A DNA stretch of 40,674 nucleotides from Gammaproteobacteria bacterium (GCA_003599485.1 QZKM01000016.1:1-40674), one strand, 5' to 3'; shown: positions 8,212 through 18,376, counted from the stretch's first letter. Notes: generated by a model not told the origin, from the sequence alone. A program made the numbers and translations.

Positions 8212-10281
8212 ATGGCCGGAGCAAACACACTGATTTCACTGCGCGGCTTGAGCCGCAGCGGCCTGGGCGCGCTGCTGTTGATGATTACCGTGCTGGCGAT
8301 GCTGGTGGTGCCGCTTTCGCCGCTGATGCTGGATATCCTGTTTACCTTTAATATCACGCTGGCGCTGGTGGTGCTGCTGGTGGTGGTGTACGCTCAGCGT
8401 CCGCTGGATTTCGCGGTATTCCCCACGGTATTGCTGATCGCCACCCTGTTGCGCCTGGGGCTCAACATCGCCTCTACGCGCGTGGTGCTGCTGCATGGCC
8501 ACACCGGCGGCGACGCGGCGGGGCAGGTGATCGAGGCGTTCGGCAAGTTCGTGGTGGGCGGCAGCTACACCGTGGGAATCGTGGTGTTCGTGATTCTGGT
8601 CATCATCAACTTCGTGGTCATCACCAAGGGCGCCGGGCGCATCTCCGAAGTGAGCGCGCGCTTCACCCTGGACGCCATGCCCGGCAAACAGATGGGCATA
8701 GACGCCGATCTCAACGCCGGGTTGATTACGCAGGAAGAAGCCAAACAGCGGCGCGCCGAGGTGACGCAGGAGGCGGATTTCTACGGCGCAATGGACGGCG
8801 CCAGCAAGTTTGTGCGCGGCGACGCCATCGCCGGCATACTGGTGGTGTTGATCAATCTGATCGGTGGGTTCGCCATCGGCATGTGGCAACACGGTCTCGG
8901 CTTCAGCGAGGCGCTGCACAATTACACGCTGCTCACCATCGGCGACGGACTGGTGGCGCAGATTCCGGCGCTGGTGCTGTCCACCGCCGCCGCCATCATG
9001 GTGACGCGCGTGTCCAGCGCGCAGGACATGGGCGAACAAATCCTTGCCCAGTTGTTCGGCAATCCACGCGCGCTGGGCGTAGCCGCCGCCATCATGGGCG
9101 TCATGGGACTGGTGCCGGGCATGCCCAACGCCGCGTTCCTCACCCTGGCCGCGGTGGCTGGCGGCAGCGCCTACCTCATCGCGGAGCGGCGCCGTGAAGC
9201 GGCGCTGCAACCCGCGAGCGCGCCGGTTGCGGACGCGCCGGCGGAAACGCGCGATCTCGGCTGGGAAGACATGGCGCCGATGGATATCATCGGCCTTGAG
9301 GTCGGCTACCGCCTGATTCCGCTGGTGGATAAACATCAGAACGGACAGCTCATGACGCGCATCAAGGGGGTGCGCAAGAAACTTTCCCATGAACTGGGTT
9401 TTCTGGTGCCGCCGGTGCACATCCGCGACAACCTGGACCTCGCGCCCAACGCCTATCGCATCATACTCATGGGGGTCACCGTGGGGCAGGCCGAGGTGTA
9501 TCCGGAACGCGAACTGGCCATCAATCCGGGGCGGGTATTCGGCAGCGTGCCGGGCCTGCCCGCCAAAGACCCGGCGTTCGGTCTGGAGGCGTTGTGGATC
9601 GAGCCCGCGCAACGCGATCAGGCGCAAACGCAAGGCTACACCGTGGTGGACGCCAGCACGGTGGTGGCCACCCATCTCAACAGTTTGCTGCAAAACCACG
9701 CCCAGGAACTGCTGGGGCGCGACGACGTGCAGCAACTGCTCAACAATCTGGCCAAGACCTCGCCCAAGCTGGTGGAGGAACTCACGCCCAAGGTGTTGTC
9801 GCTCGGAGTGGTGCAGCGCGTGCTGCAAAACCTGCTGCAGGAGAACATCCCGATACGCGACCTGCGCCGCATCGCCGAGACGCTGGCGGAGCATGCCTCC
9901 AGAACCCAGGACCCGCAAGCGCTCACCGCAGCGGTGCGCATTGCACTGGGGCCGTCCATCATGCAGCACATCAACGGCGGCGCGCCGGAGCTTGCTTTCA
10001 TCGCGCTCGGGCCGGATTTGGAACAGATATTGCAGAAATCATTACAGATGACTGAAGGGCCTGGCATCGAGCCGGGTCTGGCCCAGCGCATGCAGCAAGG
10101 CCTCGCGGATGCAGCGAGGCGGCAAGAGCTTGCCAACCAGACCCCGGTGCTGATTACCACGGCGGCGTTGCGGCAATTTTTGTCGCGTTTTGTGCGCCAC
10201 CGTATTCCGGGGCTGCACGTGTTGTCATACCCGGAGATACCCGACAACCAGCAGATACGGGTGGTGGCGACGGTTGGGTGA
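8212..10281 (+). CDS. flhA: Flagellar export gate protein FlhA
   Basis: FlhA is the large export-gate protein that couples proton flow to secretion and docks chaperone-substrate complexes. The 689-residue product has about eight transmembrane helices within the first 330 residues, including the FHIPEP-family stretch FPTVLLIATLLRLGLNIAST, and a C-terminal cytoplasmic nonameric-ring domain (about 345-689). It begins three bases after flhB. Its TGA lies inside the first copy of a short repeat (10271-10305), so the last codon and stop are formed by repeat DNA. A 577-codon antisense open frame in this gene is a GC-bias shadow. Confidence 0.97.
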   Translation: MAGANTLISLRGLSRSGLGALLLMITVLAMLVVPLSPLMLDILFTFNITLALVVLLVVVYAQRPLDFAVFPTVLLIATLLRLGLNIASTRVVLLHGHTGGDAAGQVIEAFGKFVVGGSYTVGIVVFVILVIINFVVITKGAGRISEVSARFTLDAMPGKQMGIDADLNAGLITQEEAKQRRAEVTQEADFYGAMDGASKFVRGDAIAGILVVLINLIGGFAIGMWQHGLGFSEALHNYTLLTIGDGLVAQIPALVLSTAAAIMVTRVSSAQDMGEQILAQLFGNPRALGVAAAIMGVMGLVPGMPNAAFLTLAAVAGGSAYLIAERRREAALQPASAPVADAPAETRDLGWEDMAPMDIIGLEVGYRLIPLVDKHQNGQLMTRIKGVRKKLSHELGFLVPPVHIRDNLDLAPNAYRIILMGVTVGQAEVYPERELAINPGRVFGSVPGLPAKDPAFGLEALWIEPAQRDQAQTQGYTVVDASTVVATHLNSLLQNHAQELLGRDDVQQLLNNLAKTSPKLVEELTPKVLSLGVVQRVLQNLLQENIPIRDLRRIAETLAEHASRTQDPQALTAAVRIALGPSIMQHINGGAPELAFIALGPDLEQILQKSLQMTEGPGIEPGLAQRMQQGLADAARRQELANQTPVLITTAALRQFLSRFVRHRIPGLHVLSYPEIPDNQQIRVVATVG

Positions 10282-10305
10282 GCCGCGAAGCGGCGAACGA
10301 CAGGC
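10271..10305 (+). repeat. REP-like direct repeat, copy 1
   Basis: This 35-bp unit recurs at 10392-10426 with about three mismatches and contains the small hairpin GCCGC-GAA-GCGGC. Copy 1 covers the flhA stop codon. A second hairpin, AGGCCAT-GG-ATGGCCT, follows at 10302-10317. Confidence 0.75.
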
Positions 10306-10391
10306 CATGGATGGCCTGGCCGGTGGTTATTGTGGCTGGGCTGTTGAGCCATGGACGGCATTGCAAAGGTTTGTTTTGTAGAGCATCGGTT

Positions 10392-10426
10392 CGGTTGAAT
10401 GAGCCGCGAAGCGGCGAATGACAGGC
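10392..10426 (+). repeat. REP-like direct repeat, copy 2
   Basis: This is the second copy of the unit at 10271-10305, in the same orientation and 121 bases further on, with the same GCCGC-GAA-GCGGC hairpin. The two copies make up a good part of the 210-bp flhA-flhF gap and lie just before a sigma-54-like site. Confidence 0.75.
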
Positions 10427-10436
10427 GGGAAAGACT

Positions 10437-10452
10437 TGGCCGGGTTTTTGCG
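10437..10452 (+). promoter_or_regulatory. Candidate sigma-54 promoter of flhF
   Basis: TGGCCGGGTTTTTGCG has TGGC and TTGC at exact RpoN spacing; the positions after TGGC are weaker than at fliL. It lies 40 bases before the flhF GTG, which fits an internal promoter for flhF-flhG-fliA. The call rests on pattern only. Confidence 0.45.
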
Positions 10453-10491
10453 CCTGGCCATCAGCTGAAAATTTAAGACGGAGAGCAACCA

Positions 10492-11724
10492 GTGAAGATC
10501 AAACGCTTTTTCGCAAAGGATATACGCGAAACCCTGCGCCAGGTGCGTGAAGAGTTGGGCAGCGACGCGGTGATCCTGTCCAACCAGCCGGCGTCGGGCG
10601 GGATCGAGATCGTCGCGGCCATGGATTACGACGAGTCGCTGGTCAACGGCATGGGCGGCTTGCCGCGCAAGTCCACGGAAGCCAAACGCAAGCCCGCCCG
10701 GGAAGCCGGCGCGCGCGCCGTGTCCGGGACGGCTGTTGAAGCCGCGTCCGAACCGGACGCCGGGCAGAAAATCATCTGGGCGCAGGACCCGGCCATGCTG
10801 GCCATGGGGCGCGAATTGAAATCGCTGCGCGCGCTGCTCGAACGGCAGATGTCCGGTCTCGCCTGGGGTGAGATGGGGCGGCGTCATCCGCTGCGCGCCA
10901 AATTGATGCGGCATCTGATGGATCTCGATTTAAGCCCGGCGCTGTGTCAACGCATGGCCGGCGCGGCGCCGGAAGACGTGAAATTTGAACGGGCCTGGCG
11001 CCACAGTCTGGCGCTGCTGGCCCATAAACTGCCGGTGACCGGCGATGACATTCTGAGCCGCGGTGGCGTGGCGGCGCTGATCGGCCCCACCGGGGTGGGC
11101 AAGACCACCACGGTGGCGAAACTCGCCGCGCACTTCGCGATGCGCCACGGCGCGCACTCGGTGGCGATGGTGACCACCGACAACTACCGCATCGGCGCGC
11201 GCGAACAGCTCATGATCTACGGCCGCATCCTGGGTGTGCCGGTGCATATGGTGAACAGCGCCGATGAACTGCACACGGTGTTGCAGGAGCTGAAAGGCAA
11301 ACGCCTGGTGCTGATAGACAGCACCGGGATGAGCCCGCGCGACCGGCGCGTCGCCCAGCAGCTCGCGCTGTTGAAACACGGTCATACGCCGCTGCGGAGC
11401 TATCTGGTGCTGGCCGCGACCAGCCCGGGGCCTGTGTTATCCGAGGTGGCGCGCGCCTACCGCGCCGTGGAACTGAGCGGTTGCATCTTCACCAAGCTGG
11501 ATGAAGCGAATCAACTGGGCGCGGCGCTGTCGTTCGCCATTGAGCGGCAACTGCCGGTTGCGTATGTGAGCCATGGTCAGCGCGTGCCGGAGGATTTGCA
11601 GGCGGCGCGTGCGCATAGCCTGATTGTGCGCTGCGTCACCATGAAACAGCAGTATGGGGCCTCCATGGACGACGTTACGCTGGAGCGATACCTGGGCAGG
11701 GAGCTGGCGCATGCTCAACTCTGA
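10492..11724 (+). CDS. flhF: Flagellar placement GTPase FlhF
   Basis: FlhF is an SRP-type GTPase that marks the cell pole for flagellar assembly. The 410-residue product starts with GTG at 10492, giving the standard N-terminus MKIKRFFAKDIRETLRQVRE. A charged variable B region (about 50-100) precedes the NG domain. The GTPase motifs are GPTGVGKTT (198-206), DSTG in place of the usual DTAG (276-279) and TKLDE (334-338). It follows a 210-bp gap after flhA, the largest break in the left half of the cluster, and overlaps flhG by 14 bases, so the two antagonists are probably translated together. Confidence 0.95.
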   Translation: MKIKRFFAKDIRETLRQVREELGSDAVILSNQPASGGIEIVAAMDYDESLVNGMGGLPRKSTEAKRKPAREAGARAVSGTAVEAASEPDAGQKIIWAQDPAMLAMGRELKSLRALLERQMSGLAWGEMGRRHPLRAKLMRHLMDLDLSPALCQRMAGAAPEDVKFERAWRHSLALLAHKLPVTGDDILSRGGVAALIGPTGVGKTTTVAKLAAHFAMRHGAHSVAMVTTDNYRIGAREQLMIYGRILGVPVHMVNSADELHTVLQELKGKRLVLIDSTGMSPRDRRVAQQLALLKHGHTPLRSYLVLAATSPGPVLSEVARAYRAVELSGCIFTKLDEANQLGAALSFAIERQLPVAYVSHGQRVPEDLQAARAHSLIVRCVTMKQQYGASMDDVTLERYLGRELAHAQL

Positions 11725-12610
11725 CAGATATAACGACCAGGCGGCGGGATTGCGGCGCATGGCGCAACCGCGTCCGGTGCGCGTGATCGCGGTAACCAGC
11801 GGCAAGGGCGGCGTGGGCAAAACCAATGTATCGGTTAATCTCGCCGTGGCGCTGGCGCAGATCAACAAACAGGTGCTGCTGATGGACGCCGATCTCGGCC
11901 TGGCCAACGTGGACGTGCTGCTGGGACTCAATCCCGCGCACAATCTGTCGCATGTGCTGAACGGGGAGCGCAGCCTGGAGCAGATCATCCTGCCGGGTCC
12001 CGCGGGCTTGCGCATCGTGCCTGCCGCCTCCGGGATACAAAGCATGGCGCAGCTCAACACCATGCAGATTGCCGGCCTGGTGCACGCCTTCAGCGAGCTG
12101 AGCGGAAATCTTGACGTGCTGATGATAGACACCGCCGCCGGCATTTCCGGCAACGTGATTAACTTCACGCGCGCCGCGCAGGAGATCGTGGTGGTGGTGT
12201 GCGATGAGCCTTCCTCCATCACCGACGCCTACGCGCTGATCAAGCTGCTGAGCCGCGAGCACGGCAGGCAGCGTTTCCGGGTTCTCGCCAGCATGACGCG
12301 CCACCCCGGCGAGGGCCGTGAGTTGTTCATGAAGCTGGTGCGCGCCTCCGACCGTTTTCTCGACGTGGTGCTGGAATACATGGGCGCTGTGCCGCATGAC
12401 GATGATCTGCGCAAGGCGGTGCAGCGTCAACGCGCCGCGGTGGAGATGTTCCCGCGCAGCCACGCGGCGCTGGCCTTCAAGGAGATGGCGCGGAGCACGG
12501 AACGCTGGCCCATGGCCGCCGGACCTTCCGGCCAACTGGAATTTTTCGTGGAGCGTTTTCTGCGCGCGCGCTACAGCACGGTGATGAGCCCGCCTGAGGT
12601 CACGCAATGA
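11711..12610 (+). CDS. flhG: Flagellar number regulator FlhG/FleN, MinD-like ATPase
   Basis: FlhG (FleN) is a MinD/ParA-type ATPase that limits the number of polar flagella by acting on FlhF and, in pseudomonads and vibrios, on the sigma-54 activator FleQ/FlrA. The frame is open upstream to 11654, but ATG 11711 gives MLNSDRYNDQAAGLRRMAQ, whose DQAxxLR motif (9-15) is the known FlhF-GTPase-stimulating helix; this fixes the start. The deviant Walker A KGGVGKT is at 32-38 and MDADLGLANVDVLLGL follows. The product is 299 residues. Its ATG lies inside flhF and its TGA overlaps the fliA ATG. Confidence 0.95.
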   Translation: MLNSDRYNDQAAGLRRMAQPRPVRVIAVTSGKGGVGKTNVSVNLAVALAQINKQVLLMDADLGLANVDVLLGLNPAHNLSHVLNGERSLEQIILPGPAGLRIVPAASGIQSMAQLNTMQIAGLVHAFSELSGNLDVLMIDTAAGISGNVINFTRAAQEIVVVVCDEPSSITDAYALIKLLSREHGRQRFRVLASMTRHPGEGRELFMKLVRASDRFLDVVLEYMGAVPHDDDLRKAVQRQRAAVEMFPRSHAALAFKEMARSTERWPMAAGPSGQLEFFVERFLRARYSTVMSPPEVTQ

Positions 12611-13368
12611 GCAGCGTGGCGCTTTATATCTCCACCCAGCCGGGCGCGCAGGAAGAACTGGTCGCGCGTCACGCGCCGCTTGTCAAGCGCATCGCCTACC
12701 ATTTGATAAGCCGCTTGCCGCCCAGCGTGCAGGCCGACGACCTGATTCAGGCCGGCATGGTCGGACTATTGGAGGCGGCGAAGCAATATGACGCCAAGCG
12801 CGGCGCCAGTTTCGAGACTTATGCGGGTATCCGCATCCGCGGGGCGATGCTGGATGAAGTGCGCAAGAGCGACTGGACGCCGCGCTCGGTGCACCGCAAG
12901 GCGCGTGAAGTGGCGCAGGCGGTGCGCGAGATCGAAAACACCCTGGGACACGATGCGCGCGATCATGAGATCGCCGAGTTTATGGGCATGGCCTTGCACG
13001 AGTACCAGCAGTTTCTGCAGGACGCCATGACCTGCCACATCTTCAGTTTCGAGGACCTGCGCAAGCACGAGGATGACGAACTGCCCATCGCGGATCAGGG
13101 GCCCAGTCCATTCGAGCACCTGCAGAACATCAATTTTCAGCAGCATCTCGCCGGTCTGGTGGAGGATCTGCCGGAGCGCGAGCGCCTGGTGATCGCCCTG
13201 TATTACAACGAAGAGCTCAATCTGCGTGAGATCGGCGAAGTGCTGGGCGTCACCGAGTCGCGCGTGAGCCAGATACACGGCCAGGCGCTGTTGCGCCTGC
13301 GCGCGCGGCTGCATGAGCGGGATGAGGGTCATAACAAGCAGCACACACCTCGGCGGGAACAGACATAG
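12607..13368 (+). CDS. fliA: Flagellar sigma factor FliA (sigma-28)
   Basis: FliA directs RNA polymerase to late flagellar, chemotaxis and motility genes. The 253-residue product shows sigma region 2 ([19 protein letters not shown], then [20 protein letters not shown]), region 3, and region 4 with [20 protein letters not shown] as the -35-binding helix-turn-helix. Its ATG overlaps the flhG stop (ATGA). A good FliA-type promoter is seen elsewhere in the window before the convergent REC-GGDEF-EAL gene. Length and motifs are normal. Confidence 0.96.
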   Translation: MSSVALYISTQPGAQEELVARHAPLVKRIAYHLISRLPPSVQADDLIQAGMVGLLEAAKQYDAKRGASFETYAGIRIRGAMLDEVRKSDWTPRSVHRKAREVAQAVREIENTLGHDARDHEIAEFMGMALHEYQQFLQDAMTCHIFSFEDLRKHEDDELPIADQGPSPFEHLQNINFQQHLAGLVEDLPERERLVIALYYNEELNLREIGEVLGVTESRVSQIHGQALLRLRARLHERDEGHNKQHTPRREQT

Positions 13369-13388
13369 AGTCAGGAAGGAGGCAGGGC

Positions 13389-13787
13389 GTGGACAAGAAC
13401 ATGAAGATACTGATTGTGGATGACTTCTCCACCATGCGGCGCATTATCAAGAATCTGCTGCGCGATCTCGGATTCAATAACACCAGCGAGGCGGACGACG
13501 GCAACACCGCGCTGCCCATGCTGCAGAACGGCGACTTTGATTTTCTGGTCACCGATTGGAACATGCCAGGCATGCAGGGCATAGACCTGCTGCGCGCGGT
13601 GCGCGCCGACGCCAAGCTGGCCAAGCTGCCGGTGCTGATGGTGACCGCGGAGGCCAAGCGCGACCAGATCGTGGAGGCGGCGCAGGCGGGCGTGAACGGT
13701 TATGTCGTCAAGCCGTTCACAGCAGTTACGCTGAAGGAGAAGATAGACAAGATATTTGAGCGTATCGAAGCAACGGCAAGCGCTTAG
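13389..13787 (+). CDS. cheY: Chemotaxis response regulator CheY
   Basis: CheY is phosphorylated by CheA and then binds FliM to change rotation. The 132-residue single REC domain has all key residues: acidic pair D11-D12, phospho-acceptor D56 (TDWNMPG), T86, Y105 and K108. The start is GTG at 13389 behind a strong AAGGAGG ribosome site; an in-frame ATG four codons on (MKILIVDD) would be the alternative. It begins 20 bases after fliA, and cheZ follows after 32 bases. Confidence 0.95.
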   Translation: MDKNMKILIVDDFSTMRRIIKNLLRDLGFNNTSEADDGNTALPMLQNGDFDFLVTDWNMPGMQGIDLLRAVRADAKLAKLPVLMVTAEAKRDQIVEAAQAGVNGYVVKPFTAVTLKEKIDKIFERIEATASA

Positions 13788-13819
13788 CCCCGCATTTCTA
13801 ACAATTAAGGAAACGTCTA

Positions 13820-14554
13820 ATGGACGCAGTACTGGACAGGCAACAATTGCTGACACGCGCACGCGCCCTGGTGCAGCAAATGGAGACGGGAGACATGCAG
13901 CAGGCGGAGCAGTTGATAGACGAGATCAGCCAGCTGCGCGAGTCCGGCCTGTTCCAGCAGGTCGGGAAGCTTACCCGCGAACTGCACGAGTCGCTGAACA
14001 GCTTCCGCTTCGATGAGCGCATCGCCGAACTGGCCGAACAGGACATACCTGACGCCAGGCAACGGTTGAACTACGTCATCAGCATGACCGAACAGGCGGC
14101 GCACCGCACACTGACTTCGGTTGAGGCCGCCCTGCCGTTGTCGGATGACCTGCGTGACAAGGCCGGCGCGCTCAAGGACAGATGGCAACGCCTGCTGCGG
14201 CGTGAGCTGGACGCGCAACAATTCAAGGTGCTGTCGGGCGAAGTGGCTGACTTTCTCGACCTGGCTGAACAGAACTGCGCCATGACCCACCAGCATTTAT
14301 CCGATGTGTTAATGGCGCAGGACTACCAGGACATCACCGGCCAGATTATCCGCCGGGTGATTTCGCTGGTGCAGGGCGTGGAAGAAAGCCTGGTCAAGCT
14401 GGTGCGCATTTCCGGGCAACGCATGGCGCCGGTGCGCGTGAATGGTGCGCACAAGCACGAACTGGAGGGCCCGCAGATCAATTCTCACGCCCGTACCGAT
14501 GTAGCGGCCAATCAGGATGACGTGGACAATTTACTGTCCAGTCTGGGGTTTTAA
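13820..14554 (+). CDS. cheZ: CheY-P phosphatase CheZ
   Basis: CheZ dephosphorylates CheY-P and so ends the signal. The 244-residue helical protein carries the active-site segment AQDYQDITGQIIRRV (D168-Q175 region), which supplies the acidic and Gln residues used in catalysis, and a C-terminal peptide that normally binds CheY (DVDNLLSSLGF at the very end). ATG 13820 follows AAGGA. It starts 32 bases after cheY and its stop is 19 bases before the cheA ATG. Confidence 0.94.
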   Translation: MDAVLDRQQLLTRARALVQQMETGDMQQAEQLIDEISQLRESGLFQQVGKLTRELHESLNSFRFDERIAELAEQDIPDARQRLNYVISMTEQAAHRTLTSVEAALPLSDDLRDKAGALKDRWQRLLRRELDAQQFKVLSGEVADFLDLAEQNCAMTHQHLSDVLMAQDYQDITGQIIRRVISLVQGVEESLVKLVRISGQRMAPVRVNGAHKHELEGPQINSHARTDVAANQDDVDNLLSSLGF

Positions 14555-14573
14555 CAGCCAAGGGTCCGGCCCG

Positions 14574-16550
14574 ATGGAAGACGATAACGAAATCCTGCAA
14601 GACTTTCTGGTCGAGGCGGGCGAGATACTGGACAAGCTGGGCGAGCAACTGGTGGAGCTGGAGGCGCGCCCCGGCGACAGCGATTTGCTGAACGCCGTGT
14701 TCCGCGGATTCCATACCGTCAAGGGCGGAGCTGGATTCCTGAATATCACGCCCCTGGTCGAGGTCTGTCACCGTGCGGAGGACGTATTCAACGTGCTGCG
14801 TCAGGGCGCGCGCAAGGTGGACGCGGAACTCATGGACGTGATGTTGCGCGTGCTCGATATCGTCAATGCGATGATGGACGCGGTGCGCGCCGGGCGCGAC
14901 CCGGAGCACGCCGACGCCGCATTGTTGGCGCAGCTTGACGGTCTCGCCAAACCGGATGCGCCGCCGGGTCACGGTAAGGCTACTTCCGCCGGGACGGAGC
15001 AAGGCGAGGCGAACGATACGGTTTATCAGCAGTTGCTCGACACGCTTGCGCCGCCGGCGTCCGAGGCCAACGCCACGGCCGGCGCGGACAAGCCCGGGGC
15101 GGCTTCGCCGCCCAAGGGCGATGAAATCACCGATAGCGAGTTCGAGGCGCTGCTCGACCAGTTGCAGTCAATTCCGAAGTCGGCGGAGCCGCAGCAGGAC
15201 AAGACACAGCCGGCCAAGGCCGATGAAATCAGCGATGCGGAGTTCGACGCCTTGCTCGATGAGTTGCACGGCCCGGCCGGGCGCAAAATCACGCCGCCGG
15301 GGCCTGCCGCCGCGCGGGAGAAGCCGAAAGGCGCAGCGCCCGCGCCCGTCAAGGCTGAAACGCAGGAGCAGGCAACGGCTGAAACCTCGGTGCGGGTGGA
15401 CACCAAGCGCCTGGACGACATCATGAACATGGTCGGCGAGCTGGTGTTGTCGCGCAACCGGCTGGTGCGCCTGCAAAGCGGACTGAATAACGAGGAGGTG
15501 GCGCAGGCGGTGGCGACGCTGGACCTGGTCACTTCCGACTTGCAAACGGCGGTGATGAAGACGCGCATGCAGCCGATCAAGAAGGTATTCGGGCGTTTCC
15601 CGCGCGTGGTGCGCGACATCTCGCGCAGCATGAAGAAGGAAGTCACCCTGGAACTACAGGGCGAGGACACCGATCTGGACAAGAATCTGGTCGAGGCGCT
15701 GGCCGATCCGCTGGTGCATCTGGTGCGCAACGCGGTGGATCACGGCGTGGAGACGCCGGAGGCGCGGACGGCGGCGGGCAAGGCGCGCGCCGGCACGGTG
15801 ATTCTGGCCGCCGAGCAGGAGGGCGACCATATCCTGCTCACCATCGCCGATGACGGCGCCGGCATGGATGCCGAGGTGCTGCGGCGCAAAGTGGTGGAAA
15901 AGGGCTTGATGGACGCCGAGGCCGCGGCACGCCTGACGCAGCGTGACTGCTACAACCTGATTTTCCTTCCCGGTTTTTCCACCAAGAGCGAGATCACCGA
16001 TATCTCCGGGCGCGGGGTGGGGATGGACGTGGTGAAGACGCGCATCGCGCAATTGAACGGCACGGTGGAAATCGAATCGCAAAAGGGCAAAGGCACGCGC
16101 TTCATGATTAAAGTGCCGCTCACGCTCGCCATCATTCCCACGCTGATGGTGATGGTCGGCGCGCGCATCTTCGCCCTGCCGCTCATGAATGTGCACGAGA
16201 TATTCGATCTGGACTTGAGCCGCACCAATACCATAGACGGCCAGCCCACGATCATGGTGCGCGATCACGCACTGCCCTTGTATTACCTCAATCCCTGGCT
16301 GCTGCACGACGCGCCGGCGTCCAAAACCGGCGGCTGCCGTCATGTGGTGATGGTGAACTACGGCATCCAGCGCGTGGGCTTCGTGGTGGACCAGCTCCTG
16401 GGGCAGGAAGAAGTGGTGATCAAGCCGCTGGGCGCCGCCCTGCATGGCACGCCCGGTCTGGCCGGCGCCACCATCACCGGCGACGGGCGCATCGCACTGA
16501 TACTGGACGTGCCGGGATTGATGAAGGCCTACGCGCGCAAGGCCGCCTAG
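14574..16550 (+). CDS. cheA: Chemotaxis histidine kinase CheA
   Basis: CheA is the autokinase of chemoreceptor arrays and phosphorylates CheY and CheB. From ATG 14574 the product has 658 residues; the frame also extends into cheZ, but that part is not CheA-like. Order: Hpt (P1) with phospho-site H47 in [10 protein letters not shown]; a long Ala/Pro/Lys-rich linker; P3 dimerisation helices from about 275; P4 kinase with N box LVRNAVDHG (383-391), G1 DDGAGM (426-431) and G2 GRGVGMD (479-485); and the CheW-like P5 (about 515-655). The linker holds two near-identical motifs, [15 protein letters not shown] (183-197) and [15 protein letters not shown] (217-231), and no standard P2 domain. Such linker motifs may contact the polar ParP/ParC system encoded downstream; this is inference. 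Confidence 0.96.
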   Translation: MEDDNEILQDFLVEAGEILDKLGEQLVELEARPGDSDLLNAVFRGFHTVKGGAGFLNITPLVEVCHRAEDVFNVLRQGARKVDAELMDVMLRVLDIVNAMMDAVRAGRDPEHADAALLAQLDGLAKPDAPPGHGKATSAGTEQGEANDTVYQQLLDTLAPPASEANATAGADKPGAASPPKGDEITDSEFEALLDQLQSIPKSAEPQQDKTQPAKADEISDAEFDALLDELHGPAGRKITPPGPAAAREKPKGAAPAPVKAETQEQATAETSVRVDTKRLDDIMNMVGELVLSRNRLVRLQSGLNNEEVAQAVATLDLVTSDLQTAVMKTRMQPIKKVFGRFPRVVRDISRSMKKEVTLELQGEDTDLDKNLVEALADPLVHLVRNAVDHGVETPEARTAAGKARAGTVILAAEQEGDHILLTIADDGAGMDAEVLRRKVVEKGLMDAEAAARLTQRDCYNLIFLPGFSTKSEITDISGRGVGMDVVKTRIAQLNGTVEIESQKGKGTRFMIKVPLTLAIIPTLMVMVGARIFALPLMNVHEIFDLDLSRTNTIDGQPTIMVRDHALPLYYLNPWLLHDAPASKTGGCRHVVMVNYGIQRVGFVVDQLLGQEEVVIKPLGAALHGTPGLAGATITGDGRIALILDVPGLMKAYARKAA

Positions 16551-16561
16551 GGAACAGACTC

Positions 16562-17614
16562 ATGACAGTGCGCGTACTGGTTGTGGATGACTCCGCATTC
16601 TTCCGGCGCCGCGTCACGGAGATGCTGGAGTCTGATCCGAGGCTCAAGGTGATCGGCGCCGCCGCCAACGGCGCCGAAGGCGTGGAGCGCACGCTCGCGC
16701 TCAAGCCCGACGTAGTCACCATGGATATCGAGATGCCGCTGCTGGACGGCATCAGCGCGGTGCGCCGGATCATGGCCGTGAGGCCGACGCCGGTGCTGAT
16801 GTTTTCCTCGCTCACTACCGAAGGCGCGCAGGCCACGTTGAATGCGCTGGAGGCGGGCGCGCTGGATTTTCTCCCCAAGCGCTTTGAAGACATCGCGCAG
16901 GATCGCGATACGGCGAAGCGGCTGTTGTGCGAGCGTGTGCACACCCTGGGTGAGCAGGGTCTGCGCCATGCCCGTTCCGCCGCCGCGTCATCCGGCGCGC
17001 CCGCTCATGGGCCCGCCGCGCGCGCCATCAAGTGCAACGGCAGCGCGCATTACAAGCTGGTGGCGATCGGCACCTCGACCGGCGGACCGGTGGCGCTGCA
17101 GAAGATACTTACCGCGTTGCCGGCGAATTTTCCGTTGCCGCTGCTGCTGGTGCAGCACATGCCGGCGAATTTCACCGCCGCCTTCGCCGAGCGGCTTAAT
17201 CAATTGTGCGCGATCACGGTCAGGGAGGCCAAGGACGGCGATGTGCTCACGCCCGGCGCCGCGCTGCTTGCGCCGGGCGGCTGTCAGATGATGATCGAAG
17301 GCCGTAACGGCGCGACGGCAGTGCGCATCACCAAGGGACTGGGCAATGAAATTTACAAACCATGCATAGACACCACGTTTACCTCGCTCGCCCAGGCGTG
17401 CCCCGGCCCGGTGCTGGCGTTGATACTCACCGGCATGGGCGCCGACGGGCGCGAAGGCGCGCGCCGCCTCAAGCAGGGCGGCGCCTCGATCTGGGCGCAG
17501 GATGAGGCGAGCTGTGTGGTATACGGCATGCCCATGGCGGTGGTGGAAGCGGGCCTCGCCGATCAAGTGGTCCCGCTCGCGCAAATCGGAGCCTGCCTGG
17601 CCGAGGCGGTGTAA
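16562..17614 (+). CDS. cheB: Chemoreceptor methylesterase CheB
   Basis: CheB removes methyl groups from receptor glutamates and resets sensitivity. The 350-residue protein has a REC domain with phospho-acceptor D55 ([12 protein letters not shown]) and a C-terminal esterase domain with the catalytic triad S172 (GTSTGGP), H199 (VQHMPANFT) and D295 (GMGADGREG). It lies between cheA and motC, 12 bases after cheA. No cheR is in the window; it is presumably elsewhere. Confidence 0.96.
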   Translation: MTVRVLVVDDSAFFRRRVTEMLESDPRLKVIGAAANGAEGVERTLALKPDVVTMDIEMPLLDGISAVRRIMAVRPTPVLMFSSLTTEGAQATLNALEAGALDFLPKRFEDIAQDRDTAKRLLCERVHTLGEQGLRHARSAAASSGAPAHGPAARAIKCNGSAHYKLVAIGTSTGGPVALQKILTALPANFPLPLLLVQHMPANFTAAFAERLNQLCAITVREAKDGDVLTPGAALLAPGGCQMMIEGRNGATAVRITKGLGNEIYKPCIDTTFTSLAQACPGPVLALILTGMGADGREGARRLKQGGASIWAQDEASCVVYGMPMAVVEAGLADQVVPLAQIGACLAEAV

Positions 17615-17617
17615 CGC

Positions 17618-18358
17618 ATGGATATATTGACGCTCATCGGAACGGCGCTGGCCTTCATCGCCATCTTGGGCGGACAGGCCCTGGAGGGAGGGCATCTCAG
17701 TTCGCTGCTCAACGGGCCTGCGATACTTATCGTGCTGGGCGGTACAGTCGGGGCGATATTGATACAGACCCCGCTCGGGATTTTCCTGCGCTCGCTCAAA
17801 ATAGTTTCATGGATCGTACTGCCGCCCAAGCAGCAGAGCAAGGCGGCCATCGAAAAGATCGTGAAGTGGAGCAATACCGCGCGCAAGGAGGGCTTGCTCG
17901 GGTTGGAAACCATCGCCGAGTCGGAGCCGGACCTGTTCGCGCGCAAAGGACTGCAACTACTGGTGGACGGCAGCGAACCGGAAGTGATCCGCAAGATACT
18001 GGAAGTGGACATGGACGCCAAGGAGCATTACGACACGCAGGCGGCCAAGGTATACGAAGGCATGGGCGGATACAGCCCCACCATCGGCATCATCGGCGCG
18101 GTAATGGGCCTGATTCACGTGATGGGCAACCTCGCCGATCCCTCCAAGCTCGGCGGCGGCATCGCGGTGGCGTTCGTCGCCACCATTTACGGCGTGGGTC
18201 TGGCCAATCTTTTTTTTATACCCATGGGTAGCAAGCTGAAGAGCCTGGTGCACGATCAAACGCAATTCCGCACCATGATCATGGAAGGCATCATCTCCAT
18301 CGCGCAGGGGGAGAATCCGCGCAATATCGAGACCAAGCTGCAGGGGTATATGCATTAA
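17618..18358 (+). CDS. motC: Flagellar stator protein MotC (MotA/PomA family)
   Basis: This is the four-TM stator subunit that forms an ion channel with the MotB-type partner and pushes on FliG. The 246-residue product starts MDILTLIGTALAFIAILGG and has a cytoplasmic loop with the RKEGLLGLE motif that carries torque-generating charges. The last two transmembrane helices include YSPTIGIIGAVMGLIHVMG and VAFVATIYGVGLANLFFIP, both highly conserved. A stator pair in the che cluster is the MotC/MotD arrangement of Pseudomonas. Ion specificity (H+ or Na+) cannot be settled from the sequence. Confidence 0.93.
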   Translation: MDILTLIGTALAFIAILGGQALEGGHLSSLLNGPAILIVLGGTVGAILIQTPLGIFLRSLKIVSWIVLPPKQQSKAAIEKIVKWSNTARKEGLLGLETIAESEPDLFARKGLQLLVDGSEPEVIRKILEVDMDAKEHYDTQAAKVYEGMGGYSPTIGIIGAVMGLIHVMGNLADPSKLGGGIAVAFVATIYGVGLANLFFIPMGSKLKSLVHDQTQFRTMIMEGIISIAQGENPRNIETKLQGYMH

Positions 18359-18376
18359 TTACAGGGAAAAGGGCAA

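Noticed and set aside
8236-9969. 577-codon open frame antisense to flhA
   Set aside because: It mirrors flhA codons in GC-rich DNA, is His/Arg/Gln-rich, and resembles no protein family.
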